DNA of 6,127 bases from positions 1 to 6,127 of the forward strand of contig JAZSDZ010000176.1 in assembly GCA_045531435.1 (NCBI GenBank), read 5' to 3'. Each line of letters opens with the position of its first letter. Positions within the stretch are counted from its first letter, which is position 1. The stretch comes from Fimenecus sp045531435. Its GTDB lineage: Bacteria; Bacillota; Clostridia; Oscillospirales; Acutalibacteraceae. The translations under genes and the position numbers were made by a program. Positions 1 to 5,883 of this stretch are shown here, piece by piece. The notes below the pieces were generated by a model. That model was not told the DNA's origin, made no database searches, and saw only the letters and a list, made by a program, of their open reading frames with translations.

Positions 1-50
1 AAACCATCACTATTATACTTGGAGGTTAATCTTTTCTCGACTACTTTTTT

Positions 51-83
51 GTGGCTTGCCATTGCTCGCCACGTTTTATTTTT
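51..83 (+). terminator. Possible weak intrinsic terminator, plus strand
   Basis: A 5-bp stem (GTGGC at 51-55 with GCCAC at 68-72) and a 12-base loop is followed by a T-rich tract at 74-83. It could end a plus-strand gene lying left of the window. The stem is short and the loop large, so this is a weak call; no coding sequence that it would serve is visible in the window. Confidence 0.3.
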
Positions 84-99
84 ACTAAAGCTTTTTTAT

Positions 100-120
100 T
101 CCCCCGGTAGAACCGGGGGA
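100..120. other. GC-rich perfect hairpin of unknown role
   Basis: CCCCCGGT (101-108) and ACCGGGGG (112-119) form a perfect 8-bp stem with an AGA loop, plus a closing T-A pair at 100/120. It stands out strongly in AT-rich DNA. Neither side has a proper T tract for its direction: the plus side continues ATTATATCTTT and the minus side AATAAAAAAG. It may be a second, imperfect terminator of an upstream gene, or a subterminal hairpin of an IS200/IS605-type element whose body lies outside the window. Neither reading is proven. Confidence 0.5.
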
Positions 121-142
121 TTATATCTTTGCTAAAGACCAT

Positions 143-172
143 AAAAGCAGAGTCTTTTTAACAAGACTCTGC
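143..172 (-). terminator. Intrinsic terminator of the secreted-protein gene
   Basis: A perfect 10-bp inverted repeat (147-156 with 163-172, loop 157-162) is followed on the minus strand by TTTTATGG. It sits 30 bases past the stop codon of the minus-strand secreted-protein gene. Stem, loop, tract and location all fit a Rho-independent terminator. Confidence 0.85.
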
Positions 173-202
173 CCTGTTGATATTAAAATAGTCGTAAAAT
201 TA

Positions 203-790
203 TTACCAATGGTAATTTCCGCATTCACAAACTTCATTAATTCTGAAAAGTCTGTTAAAGAAGTTTGCAATTCTCCAGAAGAAACCGTTGTCATGGCACT
301 TGTGATCACAGTAATCATAACCGCACTCATCGCAAACTGCATCCCAGTCATAGTCATAATGATAATAATGGAGACCATCTTCCCATTCTTCAATGCAAAC
401 CTCATATTCTGCATATTCCAAATCAGAATTATAATTGCCGAAATCAATATAATAAACCTCACCAGGTTCAGCATAGAAGCAAAGCTCGCTGTCATAACAT
501 CCATAAATTGAATCGTCTGCGCTTGCAACATATATTTGCTCATCAGCCTCGTCATAATAATAAATATTAATATATGGGTCTGTTATGTCATCATCAGTTG
601 CAGTATGAATTAAGAACCAGCCTCCGTCTTCTGAAGAGAAATTGAATGTATCGTATTCTCCGCCTACCTGACTGATTGTTTCTGTTTCACCCAACTGTAA
701 ATATGCGTGGTCAGCAAATGCTGTGATGCTTGTCATCATAAGCATAAGAACTGCTAATGCTACTGCTAAAATTTTACTATATTTTTTCAT
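203..790 (-). CDS. Secreted acidic protein, PPC-like domain plus Cys/His tail
   Basis: Predicted 195-residue exported protein of unknown specific function. ATG at 790 is chosen because AAGGAGA (799-805) lies 8-9 bases upstream; the longer frame from a TTG at 808 would begin inside that ribosome-binding site. Residues 1-26 are a signal peptide (two Lys, a hydrophobic core, cleavage likely after AFA). Residues about 34-135 have the pattern of a bacterial pre-peptidase C-terminal (PPC)-type beta-sandwich: alternating strands, a DPYINIYYYD segment, an aspartate-rich turn, then PGEVYYIDFG. This part is very acidic and Tyr-rich and has Cys98, Cys104 and Cys132. The tail (about 147-195) contains CDEC (153-156), CDHKCH (161-166), an aromatic helix FFWRIANFFNRLF, and CEC (188-190) near the C-terminus. 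Tails of this type recur on secreted proteins of Ruminococcus-like clostridia (from memory). The stretch could bind metal or help hold the protein at the envelope; both are inference. Transcription would have to start inside the neighbouring plus-strand gene, and no good promoter is visible there. Confidence 0.85.
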   Translation of the reverse strand: MKKYSKILAVALAVLMLMMTSITAFADHAYLQLGETETISQVGGEYDTFNFSSEDGGWFLIHTATDDDITDPYINIYYYDEADEQIYVASADDSIYGCYDSELCFYAEPGEVYYIDFGNYNSDLEYAEYEVCIEEWEDGLHYYHYDYDWDAVCDECGYDYCDHKCHDNGFFWRIANFFNRLFRINEVCECGNYHW

Positions 791-798
791 AAAATGAT

Positions 799-805
799 TC
801 TCCTT
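799..805 (-). promoter_or_regulatory. Shine-Dalgarno that fixes the secreted-protein start
   Basis: The minus strand reads AAGGAGA, 8-9 bases before ATG at 790. This places the true start at 790 rather than at the in-frame TTG at 808. Confidence 0.85.
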
Positions 806-824
806 CAAACTTTATTTTCTAAAT

Positions 825-2399
825 GAATCTGTTGGTGGAATTTTTGAAGTAATAATTGAAACAACAACAAAAAAGACTTTCTTTGAATCATTAATTGACA
901 AGGTCACAGGAGAAGATAACACCGAAGCAAGTGAATCTGTAACAGAGGAAGACACACAAAATACAGAGGTTCCAAGTGAGACACCATCTGCCGGTAACGA
1001 AGCTGTAACTATAACTGAAGTAAGAACAACTATTATCAATAATTCAACAGAAACAACTACAAAAAAATCAAGTTTCTGGGACGATATTTTTGATTGGGAT
1101 AATGTTGATATGCCGGATATCCCCGAATACGAAGGCACTACAAAGAAAAAAGAACCTTCTACAAAAGTATCTACAACTGCCCCGAACAAACATCCTAAAC
1201 CATCATCTCCGGGAACATCGGCAACTACAACTAAACCTGCAACGACAGTTACAACTACAACAAAGCCATCTACAACTGTCCCTACCACAACCAAGCCGAC
1301 AACTACAAAACCTGCAACTACAGTTCCACCAACCACAAAACCTGCAACTACAGTTCCATCAACCACAAAGCCATCTACAACTGCACCTTCACAACCAAGT
1401 GCAGCAGACTTCCAATATATTGAGGTTAATGGTGAAATTAAAATCACGAAATATACAGGTAACAGCTCAACAGTAACTGTTCCTGCGTATATAGACGGGA
1501 AGCATGTTGCTTTCTTAGGTGAAAATGCCTTTGCAAATAACAGCAATATCCAAAAGATTGTATTTACAGGCATAACATCAGGTACAAGCAGATTCTATCT
1601 TCCAAAGAGCAGAACTGTATTCAATAATCTTCCTAACCTTACAACAATCACCTTCCCATACGAAACTTATCAGCGTATGACCGATGATTCCAAAAATCCG
1701 GGTAATGATACTTTCTATCAACTGATTACCAACTGTCCTAAGCTTAATGCAGTTCATTTCACCGATAGAATAAGCCCTGATTTTTCTGACAGATGGACAT
1801 TGACAATGTATTCAGTTGACGGTGTTGTATTCTCAAGACAGAACACAAACTCCAGCAACGGTCAGAATCTTGACTCAGCATTAATGTATTATCCACCTGC
1901 AAAATCAATTTCATCATACACAATTCCTTCACGAGCAACTCTAATAGAAAAACACGCATTCAAAAACAATCCTCATATTAAAACAATTCATTTCCCGGCG
2001 TCAACAACTTCTGTAAAGGCTAATTTCCTTGGCTGTAGTAGTTTGTCCTCGTTCACTGTTGACTCCGACAACGCGAAACTCTTCGCTGAAAACGGAGTTC
2101 TTTATACAGGTTCTTCAACTGTAAACGGAATTGCATACAAATCTTTCTATTATCCACCTGCAAAAACAGATTCGAGTTTCACATTCCATAGTGAATATAA
2201 TTTAGCAATGGATGGATATAGTTTTTGCGGAAATCCATACCTGAAAACTGCTAAATTCTGTCGCAGTGCATTGTTGTATCGTGATGTACAGAACGGAGAA
2301 GGCAGACCCACTGCTCTTACATCCGTCTTACTTAACAGTGAATATACCCATAAAATTGATACAGATAAAAATGCACCATTTACAATCACATATTATTGA
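825..2399 (+). CDS. BspA-like LRR surface protein, 5' end missing
   Basis: Open frame of about 524 codons. The first ATG, at 1110, has no Shine-Dalgarno, and the frame is open back to a TGA at 795 with no ATG, GTG or TTG between. Coding character upstream of 1110 is clear: the Glu/Thr-rich sequence carries two related blocks, ETTTKKTFFESLID (from 858) and ETTTKKSSFWDDIFDW (from 1050). A linker (1158-1409) follows, made of Thr/Pro/Lys repeats of the TTKPATTVPP type. The rest (1410-2396) is an LRR_5/BspA-type domain: an opening GEIKITKYTG...VTVPAYIDGKHV, then ENAF..N..I..I, YTIPS...IEKHAFKNNPHIKTIHFP and DNAKLFAENGVLY units. Such proteins are normally exported and act in adhesion or cell-surface contact, yet no signal peptide is present here. 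The real N-terminus is probably lost or was exchanged at about 805-825, where the frame meets the divergent gene's leader. Tandem stops (TGA TAA) end it 18 bases before the HTH gene. Expression from 1110 would give a 429-residue protein without an export signal. Confidence 0.8.
   Translation, partial: ESVGGIFEVIIETTTKKTFFESLIDKVTGEDNTEASESVTEEDTQNTEVPSETPSAGNEAVTITEVRTTIINNSTETTTKKSSFWDDIFDWDNVDMPDIPEYEGTTKKKEPSTKVSTTAPNKHPKPSSPGTSATTTKPATTVTTTTKPSTTVPTTTKPTTTKPATTVPPTTKPATTVPSTTKPSTTAPSQPSAADFQYIEVNGEIKITKYTGNSSTVTVPAYIDGKHVAFLGENAFANNSNIQKIVFTGITSGTSRFYLPKSRTVFNNLPNLTTITFPYETYQRMTDDSKNPGNDTFYQLITNCPKLNAVHFTDRISPDFSDRWTLTMYSVDGVVFSRQNTNSSNGQNLDSALMYYPPAKSISSYTIPSRATLIEKHAFKNNPHIKTIHFPASTTSVKANFLGCSSLSSFTVDSDNAKLFAENGVLYTGSSTVNGIAYKSFYYPPAKTDSSFTFHSEYNLAMDGYSFCGNPYLKTAKFCRSALLYRDVQNGEGRPTALTSVLLNSEYTHKIDTDKNAPFTITYY
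1302..1391 (+). repeat. Tandem 30-bp repeat in the Thr/Pro linker
   Basis: Three in-frame 30-base units (1302-1331, 1332-1361, 1362-1391) encode TTKPATTVPP, TTKPATTVPS and TTKPSTTAPS. Units 1 and 2 are nearly identical at DNA level; the third has diverged. More degenerate Thr/Pro/Lys repeats precede them from about 1220. Such repeats form stiff extended wall-spanning spacers and can gain or lose units without shifting the frame. Confidence 0.85.
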
Positions 2400-2405
2400 T
2401 AAATC

Positions 2406-2411
2406 CGAGGT
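2406..2411 (+). promoter_or_regulatory. Ribosome-binding site of the HTH gene
   Basis: CCGAGG lies in the 18-base gap after the LRR gene's stop, 6 bases before ATG at 2418. With no room for a separate promoter, it supports co-transcription with the LRR gene. Confidence 0.55.
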
Positions 2412-2417
2412 ATAAAT

Positions 2418-2843
2418 ATGGCAAAAACAACAACTGAACTCTTGAGGGAGTTGAAAAGACAAAGTTGTTCATTACCTGATTATCTTTCTAACCATAAAGA
2501 TACTTTTGTTAATGAAGATATAAAGGCTTTCTGGGAAAATATTATTGAGAGCAAAAACTATTCAAAATCTAACATTATCAACAAAGCTGATTTCAGTTAT
2601 TGTTACTTTTATGAGGTTATCAACGGCAGAAAATTGCCTACTAAAGATAAAATCGTTCGACTTGCTCTCGCTATGAAAATGACCATTGAAGAATGTCAGC
2701 AGGCATTAAAGGTTTCGGGTCGTTCTGCCTTATATCCTAAAAGTCGTCGTGACAGTATTCTTATCTATGCAATTGAGCAACAAATGACAGTTATCCAGTG
2801 TAATAATTTGCTTGAGGATAACGGAGAGGATGAGTTGAAATAA
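2418..2843 (+). CDS. Small helix-turn-helix protein next to a kinase
   Basis: A 141-residue cytoplasmic protein with no signal peptide or membrane segment. The middle (about 45-100) has the helical layout of an XRE/Cro-like HTH: SNIINKADFSYCYFYEVING as helices 1-3 with an aromatic-rich recognition region, then RKLPTKDKIVRLALAMKMTIEECQQALK, the usual pattern of later helices. After about residue 100 a second helical segment (SRRDSILIYAIEQQMTVIQCNNLL) resembles a partial repeat of the same fold. The start is ATG 2418 with CCGAGG upstream. It lies 18 bases after the LRR gene, and its stop TAA overlaps the ATA that probably begins the kinase frame. The pairing suggests a DNA-binding or adaptor protein working with that kinase, possibly as its substrate; this is inference. 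The helix assignment is by eye, and the HTH call is likely but not certain. Confidence 0.75.
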   Translation: MAKTTTELLRELKRQSCSLPDYLSNHKDTFVNEDIKAFWENIIESKNYSKSNIINKADFSYCYFYEVINGRKLPTKDKIVRLALAMKMTIEECQQALKVSGRSALYPKSRRDSILIYAIEQQMTVIQCNNLLEDNGEDELK

Positions 2844-3574
2844 ATTCCGGCAACAACGAACTTCTTGATTATATCGAAAATTCCTTTGAGAAGTTTTATC
2901 AGAAAAAAATAGTTTTCAAAGAAACAGAGCATTCAGCAATATACTTATATCAACATAAGGATACACAGAAATATGTTATAAAGCGTTTTTCTACAAATCC
3001 TAATGACGATGTATTCAGAGCATTGAAAAATAAAAATCATCCTAACCTACCTACAATTTACGAGGTGTGTTCTGATGATTCAGGTATAACGGTACTTGAA
3101 GAATATATTGAGGGTAAAAGGCTTATGGACATGCTTTCAAGTAAGCCTCTTGACAGAAAAACAGCTTTCAGATATGCCTGTGACATATGCGATGCCTTAA
3201 TTTTCCTTCATTCACTCGGCATTATACACCGAGATATAAAACCATCTAATGTAATTATAAAAGAAGATGGTACAGCTGTACTTATTGACCTTTCTATTGC
3301 ACGATTAGTTAATGAACAAGAAAATGACACTCAGGCACTTGGCACTCCTGGTTTCGCAGCACCTGAACAATTCGGTATTTTCCAGTCGAACAACACTACG
3401 GATATATATAGCCTTGGCGTACTCCTTAACATTATGCTGACAGGCTCACATCCATCTGTTGATTTACCAAAGGGACGATATAAAAAGGTCGTGGAACAGG
3501 CAACCTCCACACAGATTTCAAAGCGTTTCAAAAACGCCGAAAAAATGAAATCCGCATTGAAAATGTATAAATAA
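2840..3574 (+). CDS. Cytosolic Ser/Thr protein kinase, start codon lost or unusual
   Basis: Hanks-type protein kinase, 244 residues if counted from the ATA at 2840. Visible motifs are: YVIKRF with the ATP-anchoring Lys48, HPNLPTIYE, HRDIKPSN (catalytic Asp132, Asn137), LIDLS where DFG is usual (Mg-binding Asp150 kept), GTPGFAAPEQFG (APE at 174-176), TDIYSLGVLL (Asp188), and a C-lobe ending near ISKRFKNAEKM. No membrane or sensor domain follows, so it is a bare soluble kinase domain. The Gly-rich loop is degenerate: the stretch before Lys48 (KETEHSAIYLYQHK) contains no glycine. There is no ATG, GTG or TTG in frame between TGA 2831 and TTG 3023; starting at 3023 would remove Lys48 and most of the N-lobe. 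ATA 2840 overlaps the HTH gene's TAA as ATAA, just where an ATGA overlap is typical. Alternatively, ATG 2830 would connect if one T were absent at 2835-2836. It is last in the trio and followed by a strong terminator. Confidence 0.8.
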   Translation: MNSGNNELLDYIENSFEKFYQKKIVFKETEHSAIYLYQHKDTQKYVIKRFSTNPNDDVFRALKNKNHPNLPTIYEVCSDDSGITVLEEYIEGKRLMDMLSSKPLDRKTAFRYACDICDALIFLHSLGIIHRDIKPSNVIIKEDGTAVLIDLSIARLVNEQENDTQALGTPGFAAPEQFGIFQSNNTTDIYSLGVLLNIMLTGSHPSVDLPKGRYKKVVEQATSTQISKRFKNAEKMKSALKMYK

Positions 3575-3598
3575 AATATAATTCAAACCCACTAACCA

Positions 3599-3641
3599 AA
3601 ACCCAGCGTACGGAAAACTCTGTACGCTGGGTTTGTTTTTT
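3599..3641 (+). terminator. Strong intrinsic terminator after the kinase gene
   Basis: AAACCCAGCGTAC (3599-3611) pairs perfectly with GTACGCTGGGTTT (3622-3634). GGA/TCT can extend the stem to a 4-base loop, and G then TTTTTT (3636-3641) follows. It lies 25 bases past the kinase stop. On the minus strand the same hairpin is followed by TTGG after its closing Ts, so it may also weakly stop transcripts of the convergent symporter gene, about 100 bases past that gene's stop. Confidence 0.92.
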
Positions 3642-3647
3642 ACACAT

Positions 3648-3671
3648 ATAATATTCTTTTTTTAATATTAT
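3648..3671. repeat. AT-only inverted repeat
   Basis: ATAATATT (3648-3655) and AATATTAT (3664-3671) flank CTTTTTTT. It sits between the convergent kinase and symporter genes. The all-AT stem is weak; a role in termination is possible but unproven. Confidence 0.4.
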
Positions 3672-3737
3672 TGGTTTGTAGCAGTATGATATATTGTATT
3701 GTAAGTAAAAGGAAATAAAATGCTTTTTAGAGGAAAA

Positions 3738-5165
3738 TCAATACTTTCTTGACAGTTTGCTTTCTGCTTCTTCTTTTGTAATAGCACCGCTGTTACACTG
3801 AGCCATAATTTGCACATCCCTGTCTTTGAGGTTATAGAATCTCCAAGCTATGTAAGCAGCGAGATAACCTAATGTAGGAATCAATGCGTAAATGAACCAG
3901 AATGCATCAAGGGCGTGAGGTGTCTGAGTAACTCCCATAGCTGCAAGTTGTTCAAAGTTTTCTGCTTTAACAGTTACCCAACCTACAATAGGAAGTCCGA
4001 GAAGTCCTACAGAAAGTGAGCTTGAAACAGCACCTGAAAGCTTTAGTACAAAGGACTGAATAGCAAAGGTTATTCCCTTTGCTTCAATATTTGATTTATA
4101 ATGACCATACTCTGCACAATCCGGTGTAAACATAAACAGCATAACACCAATTGCAGATGTCGGAAGTGCTCTGATAACGGATAATATTACAAAATATATT
4201 GGGTTTTTATAACCGCAAAGCCACATAAGTATGCCTGAAGTAACAACTACAGCTGTACATATTCTGAACATTTTCATTTTGTCGTATTTTCTGAGAAGCT
4301 TCGGTATAAGCAGATTTGCAGCAAGTCCGAAAGGAGTGCCAAAAGCACCAACTATGGTTGTAAAAAGTGAGTCGTGGAATAAATAGTAGGATGCCAGGAG
4401 GTTAAGAGCGTTTACATAGTTCACGCTTGAATATAAAAACACACCTAAAAAATAAATCAGGAGATATTTGTTTTTCACAAGATATGCGAGCATCATTTTA
4501 ATGGTAAAGGACTCCTCCGTTACAGTTGCCGGATGTCTTTCTTTCACATTAATACAAGCAGGAATCATAGTTGCAATTGCAATAACAGCACTGATAATAG
4601 CGGCTGTAGTGTAGTTGCTTCCCACTCTTTCGCTTACTAAAAATGTAGCAAGCATAGGAGTAAGTATGCCACCGACAGAACCCCAAAGGCTCCTGTATGC
4701 CATCATACCGTTTCTTTCGTCCATGTTATCAGTCATATACGTAATAAGGCTGAAAATAGGCACATCGCAAAGTGTATATGCTGTATCCCACAAAAGATAC
4801 GTAACGGCAAACCACAAAAGCTGTGCATTTTCCGATATACCATCCGGAATTGAGAACATAAACACACTGATTACCGGAATGAAAAACAGAGAAATCTTTA
4901 ACCATGGTATGCATTTATTTCCGCTTTTAAATCTGATTTTATCAAAAAGAACTCCAAAAATCGCATCATTGACAGCATCCCATATTTTAACTGCAAGCAT
5001 AACACCGGCAACCTTTAACGGGTCAAGACCGAGAAGCACAAAATATGTAGTTAAGCATCCACCGACAAAGGAGCCGATAGCACTCTGACCGGTGAAATAC
5101 ACATAATAACTTCTTCTTTCAAGACCGCTTGTTTGCCATTCTGACGGAGCCTTTAGTTTAATCAT
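3738..5165 (-). CDS. MelB-type GPH family sugar:cation symporter
   Basis: A 475-residue polytopic membrane protein of the glycoside-pentoside-hexuronide:cation symporter family (MFS_2), with about 12 hydrophobic segments and the family's usual length. Diagnostic is IWDAVNDAIFG (61-71): Asp63 and Asp67 match the DxxxD pair of E. coli MelB (Asp55, Asp59) that binds Na+ or H+. It is followed by the loop KIRFKSGNKCIPWL, the counterpart of the family's K.GRRRPW loop. The central TYLLWDTAYTLCDVPIFSLITYMT and ERNGMMAYRSLWGSVGG also fit the family. It should import a glycoside, pentose or hexuronide with a cation; the substrate cannot be told from sequence. ATG 5165 is preceded by GAGGAGA on the minus strand. 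It lies 66 bases downstream of the YaiI-like gene on the same strand with no terminator between, so co-transcription is possible. No glycosidase or sugar-pathway gene accompanies it here. Confidence 0.93.
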   Translation of the reverse strand: MIKLKAPSEWQTSGLERRSYYVYFTGQSAIGSFVGGCLTTYFVLLGLDPLKVAGVMLAVKIWDAVNDAIFGVLFDKIRFKSGNKCIPWLKISLFFIPVISVFMFSIPDGISENAQLLWFAVTYLLWDTAYTLCDVPIFSLITYMTDNMDERNGMMAYRSLWGSVGGILTPMLATFLVSERVGSNYTTAAIISAVIAIATMIPACINVKERHPATVTEESFTIKMMLAYLVKNKYLLIYFLGVFLYSSVNYVNALNLLASYYLFHDSLFTTIVGAFGTPFGLAANLLIPKLLRKYDKMKMFRICTAVVVTSGILMWLCGYKNPIYFVILSVIRALPTSAIGVMLFMFTPDCAEYGHYKSNIEAKGITFAIQSFVLKLSGAVSSSLSVGLLGLPIVGWVTVKAENFEQLAAMGVTQTPHALDAFWFIYALIPTLGYLAAYIAWRFYNLKDRDVQIMAQCNSGAITKEEAESKLSRKY

Positions 5166-5231
5166 AAAAATCTCCTCTTTTCATATATGTTTTTGGGGAC
5201 TTTAATCGTAAGCCTTGATTTTTCAGAAAAA

Positions 5232-5666
5232 TTACATATTATCAAGACATATCCGCAACGCATTCAAATAATCTGCATCATTCTGTGACGTTCTCTTTTT
5301 CGGACCCTTTGTCCTATGCCCTGCCATCCGCTCCTTTTTTCCTATAAAACGGGTAAAAAGGAGATTTTCGATATTATTGTCGGTGTAAATAAGTCCGTTC
5401 TGATTAAGTGCCTTTCCACCTTTACCAAGAACAAGAGCAGCAAGACCGTAATCCTGAGTGATAATCACATCACCTTTTTCGGTAAGATTTGCAATACAAC
5501 AATCAGCAGAATCTGCACCCTTGTCAACAACAATGGTTACAGCACCATCCTTTTCAATGGTGTGAGTGTTGTCGCATACAATTATGCACTGAATATTTTT
5601 TTCTTTTGCTGTATTTACTGTAATATCTACCACAGGACACGCATCTGCATCAATTATAAATTTCAT
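5232..5666 (-). CDS. yaiI: YaiI/YqxD family (DUF188/UPF0178) PIN-like protein
   Basis: A 144-residue cytoplasmic protein of the widespread YaiI/YqxD family, whose biochemical role is not settled; the fold is related to PIN-domain nucleases. Family marks are the N-terminal MKFIIDADACPV with Asp6 and Asp8, a central VDKGADSADCCIANL, GDVIITQDYGLAALVLGKGG, ALNQNG, and the C-terminal GHRTKGPKKRTSQNDADYL. Clustered acidic residues would suit metal binding, consistent with a nuclease-like site (inference). Length is typical and the protein looks intact. ATG 5666 has AAGGTGA about 6 bases upstream on the minus strand, and a good promoter lies 28 bases further up. It is first of a possible two-gene unit with the symporter gene; there is no evident functional link between the two. 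Confidence 0.93.
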   Translation of the reverse strand: MKFIIDADACPVVDITVNTAKEKNIQCIIVCDNTHTIEKDGAVTIVVDKGADSADCCIANLTEKGDVIITQDYGLAALVLGKGGKALNQNGLIYTDNNIENLLFTRFIGKKERMAGHRTKGPKKRTSQNDADYLNALRICLDNM

Positions 5667-5693
5667 AACTCACCTTAACATTGTATTTAAGTT

Positions 5694-5722
5694 ATAATAC
5701 CATAATTTTTCTAACTTCACAA
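5694..5722 (-). promoter_or_regulatory. Sigma-A-type promoter of the YaiI-like gene
   Basis: On the minus strand, TTGTGA (5722-5717) is separated by exactly 17 bases from TATTAT (5699-5694). Transcription would start near 5687, giving a leader of about 20 bases that contains the AAGGTGA ribosome-binding site. It may also drive the downstream symporter gene. Confidence 0.75.
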
Positions 5723-5811
5723 CTATATTAATTCTGAACCTGAAAGCTAACAATATATACATTTGTTCTATTAAATCTGACTTATTATTTTTATAAATTT
5801 ATGGTCCACCC

Positions 5812-5883
5812 TTGACAACAGCCCCGGCAGCAGAAACCATACAAAGTTTTCTCAACGATACAGGCACTACGCCTGATGATTAA
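5812..5883 (+). CDS. Possible tiny ORF, doubtful
   Basis: A 23-codon frame starting at TTG 5812 reads TTAPAAETIQSFLNDTGTTPDD and ends in a TAA that shares one base with the ATG of the next ORF (TAATG). The composition looks protein-like, but there is no Shine-Dalgarno before the TTG, and the frame is closed by TAA at 5794. It could be a leader peptide, the remnant of a longer broken gene, or chance. I recognise no family. Confidence 0.25.
   Translation: MTTAPAAETIQSFLNDTGTTPDD

Noticed and set aside
209..570. Plus-strand and alternative minus-strand frames over the secreted-protein gene
   Set aside because: They lack ribosome-binding sites and domain patterns; the minus-strand gene with signal peptide, Shine-Dalgarno and terminator explains this stretch.
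812..1573. Minus-strand open frame of 253 codons rich in Val and Gly
   Set aside because: It is the reverse complement of the Thr/Pro-repeat coding sequence; its Val-rich periodicity comes from the ACA/CCA codons of the plus-strand gene, which has recognisable LRR domains.
2834..2843. Classical -1 slippery site that would fuse the HTH protein and the kinase
   Set aside because: G TTG AAA does not allow good re-pairing of either tRNA after a -1 slip, and no downstream stem was evident; kept only as an alternative in the start-codon finding.
3720..3752. Ten-codon ORF (ATG at 3720) with AAAGGA upstream
   Set aside because: Too short, it overlaps the end of the symporter gene on the other strand, and nothing else supports it.
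5763..5797. Possible plus-strand promoter (TTGTTC, then TATTTT or TATAAA)
   Set aside because: The best-spaced pair matches consensus poorly, and the better -10 box has no -35 at a suitable distance; AT-rich DNA gives such matches by chance.
5812..5845. TTGACA at 5812 as a -35 box
   Set aside because: The nearest -10-like sequence (TACAAA at 5840) is 22 bases away, which is too far.
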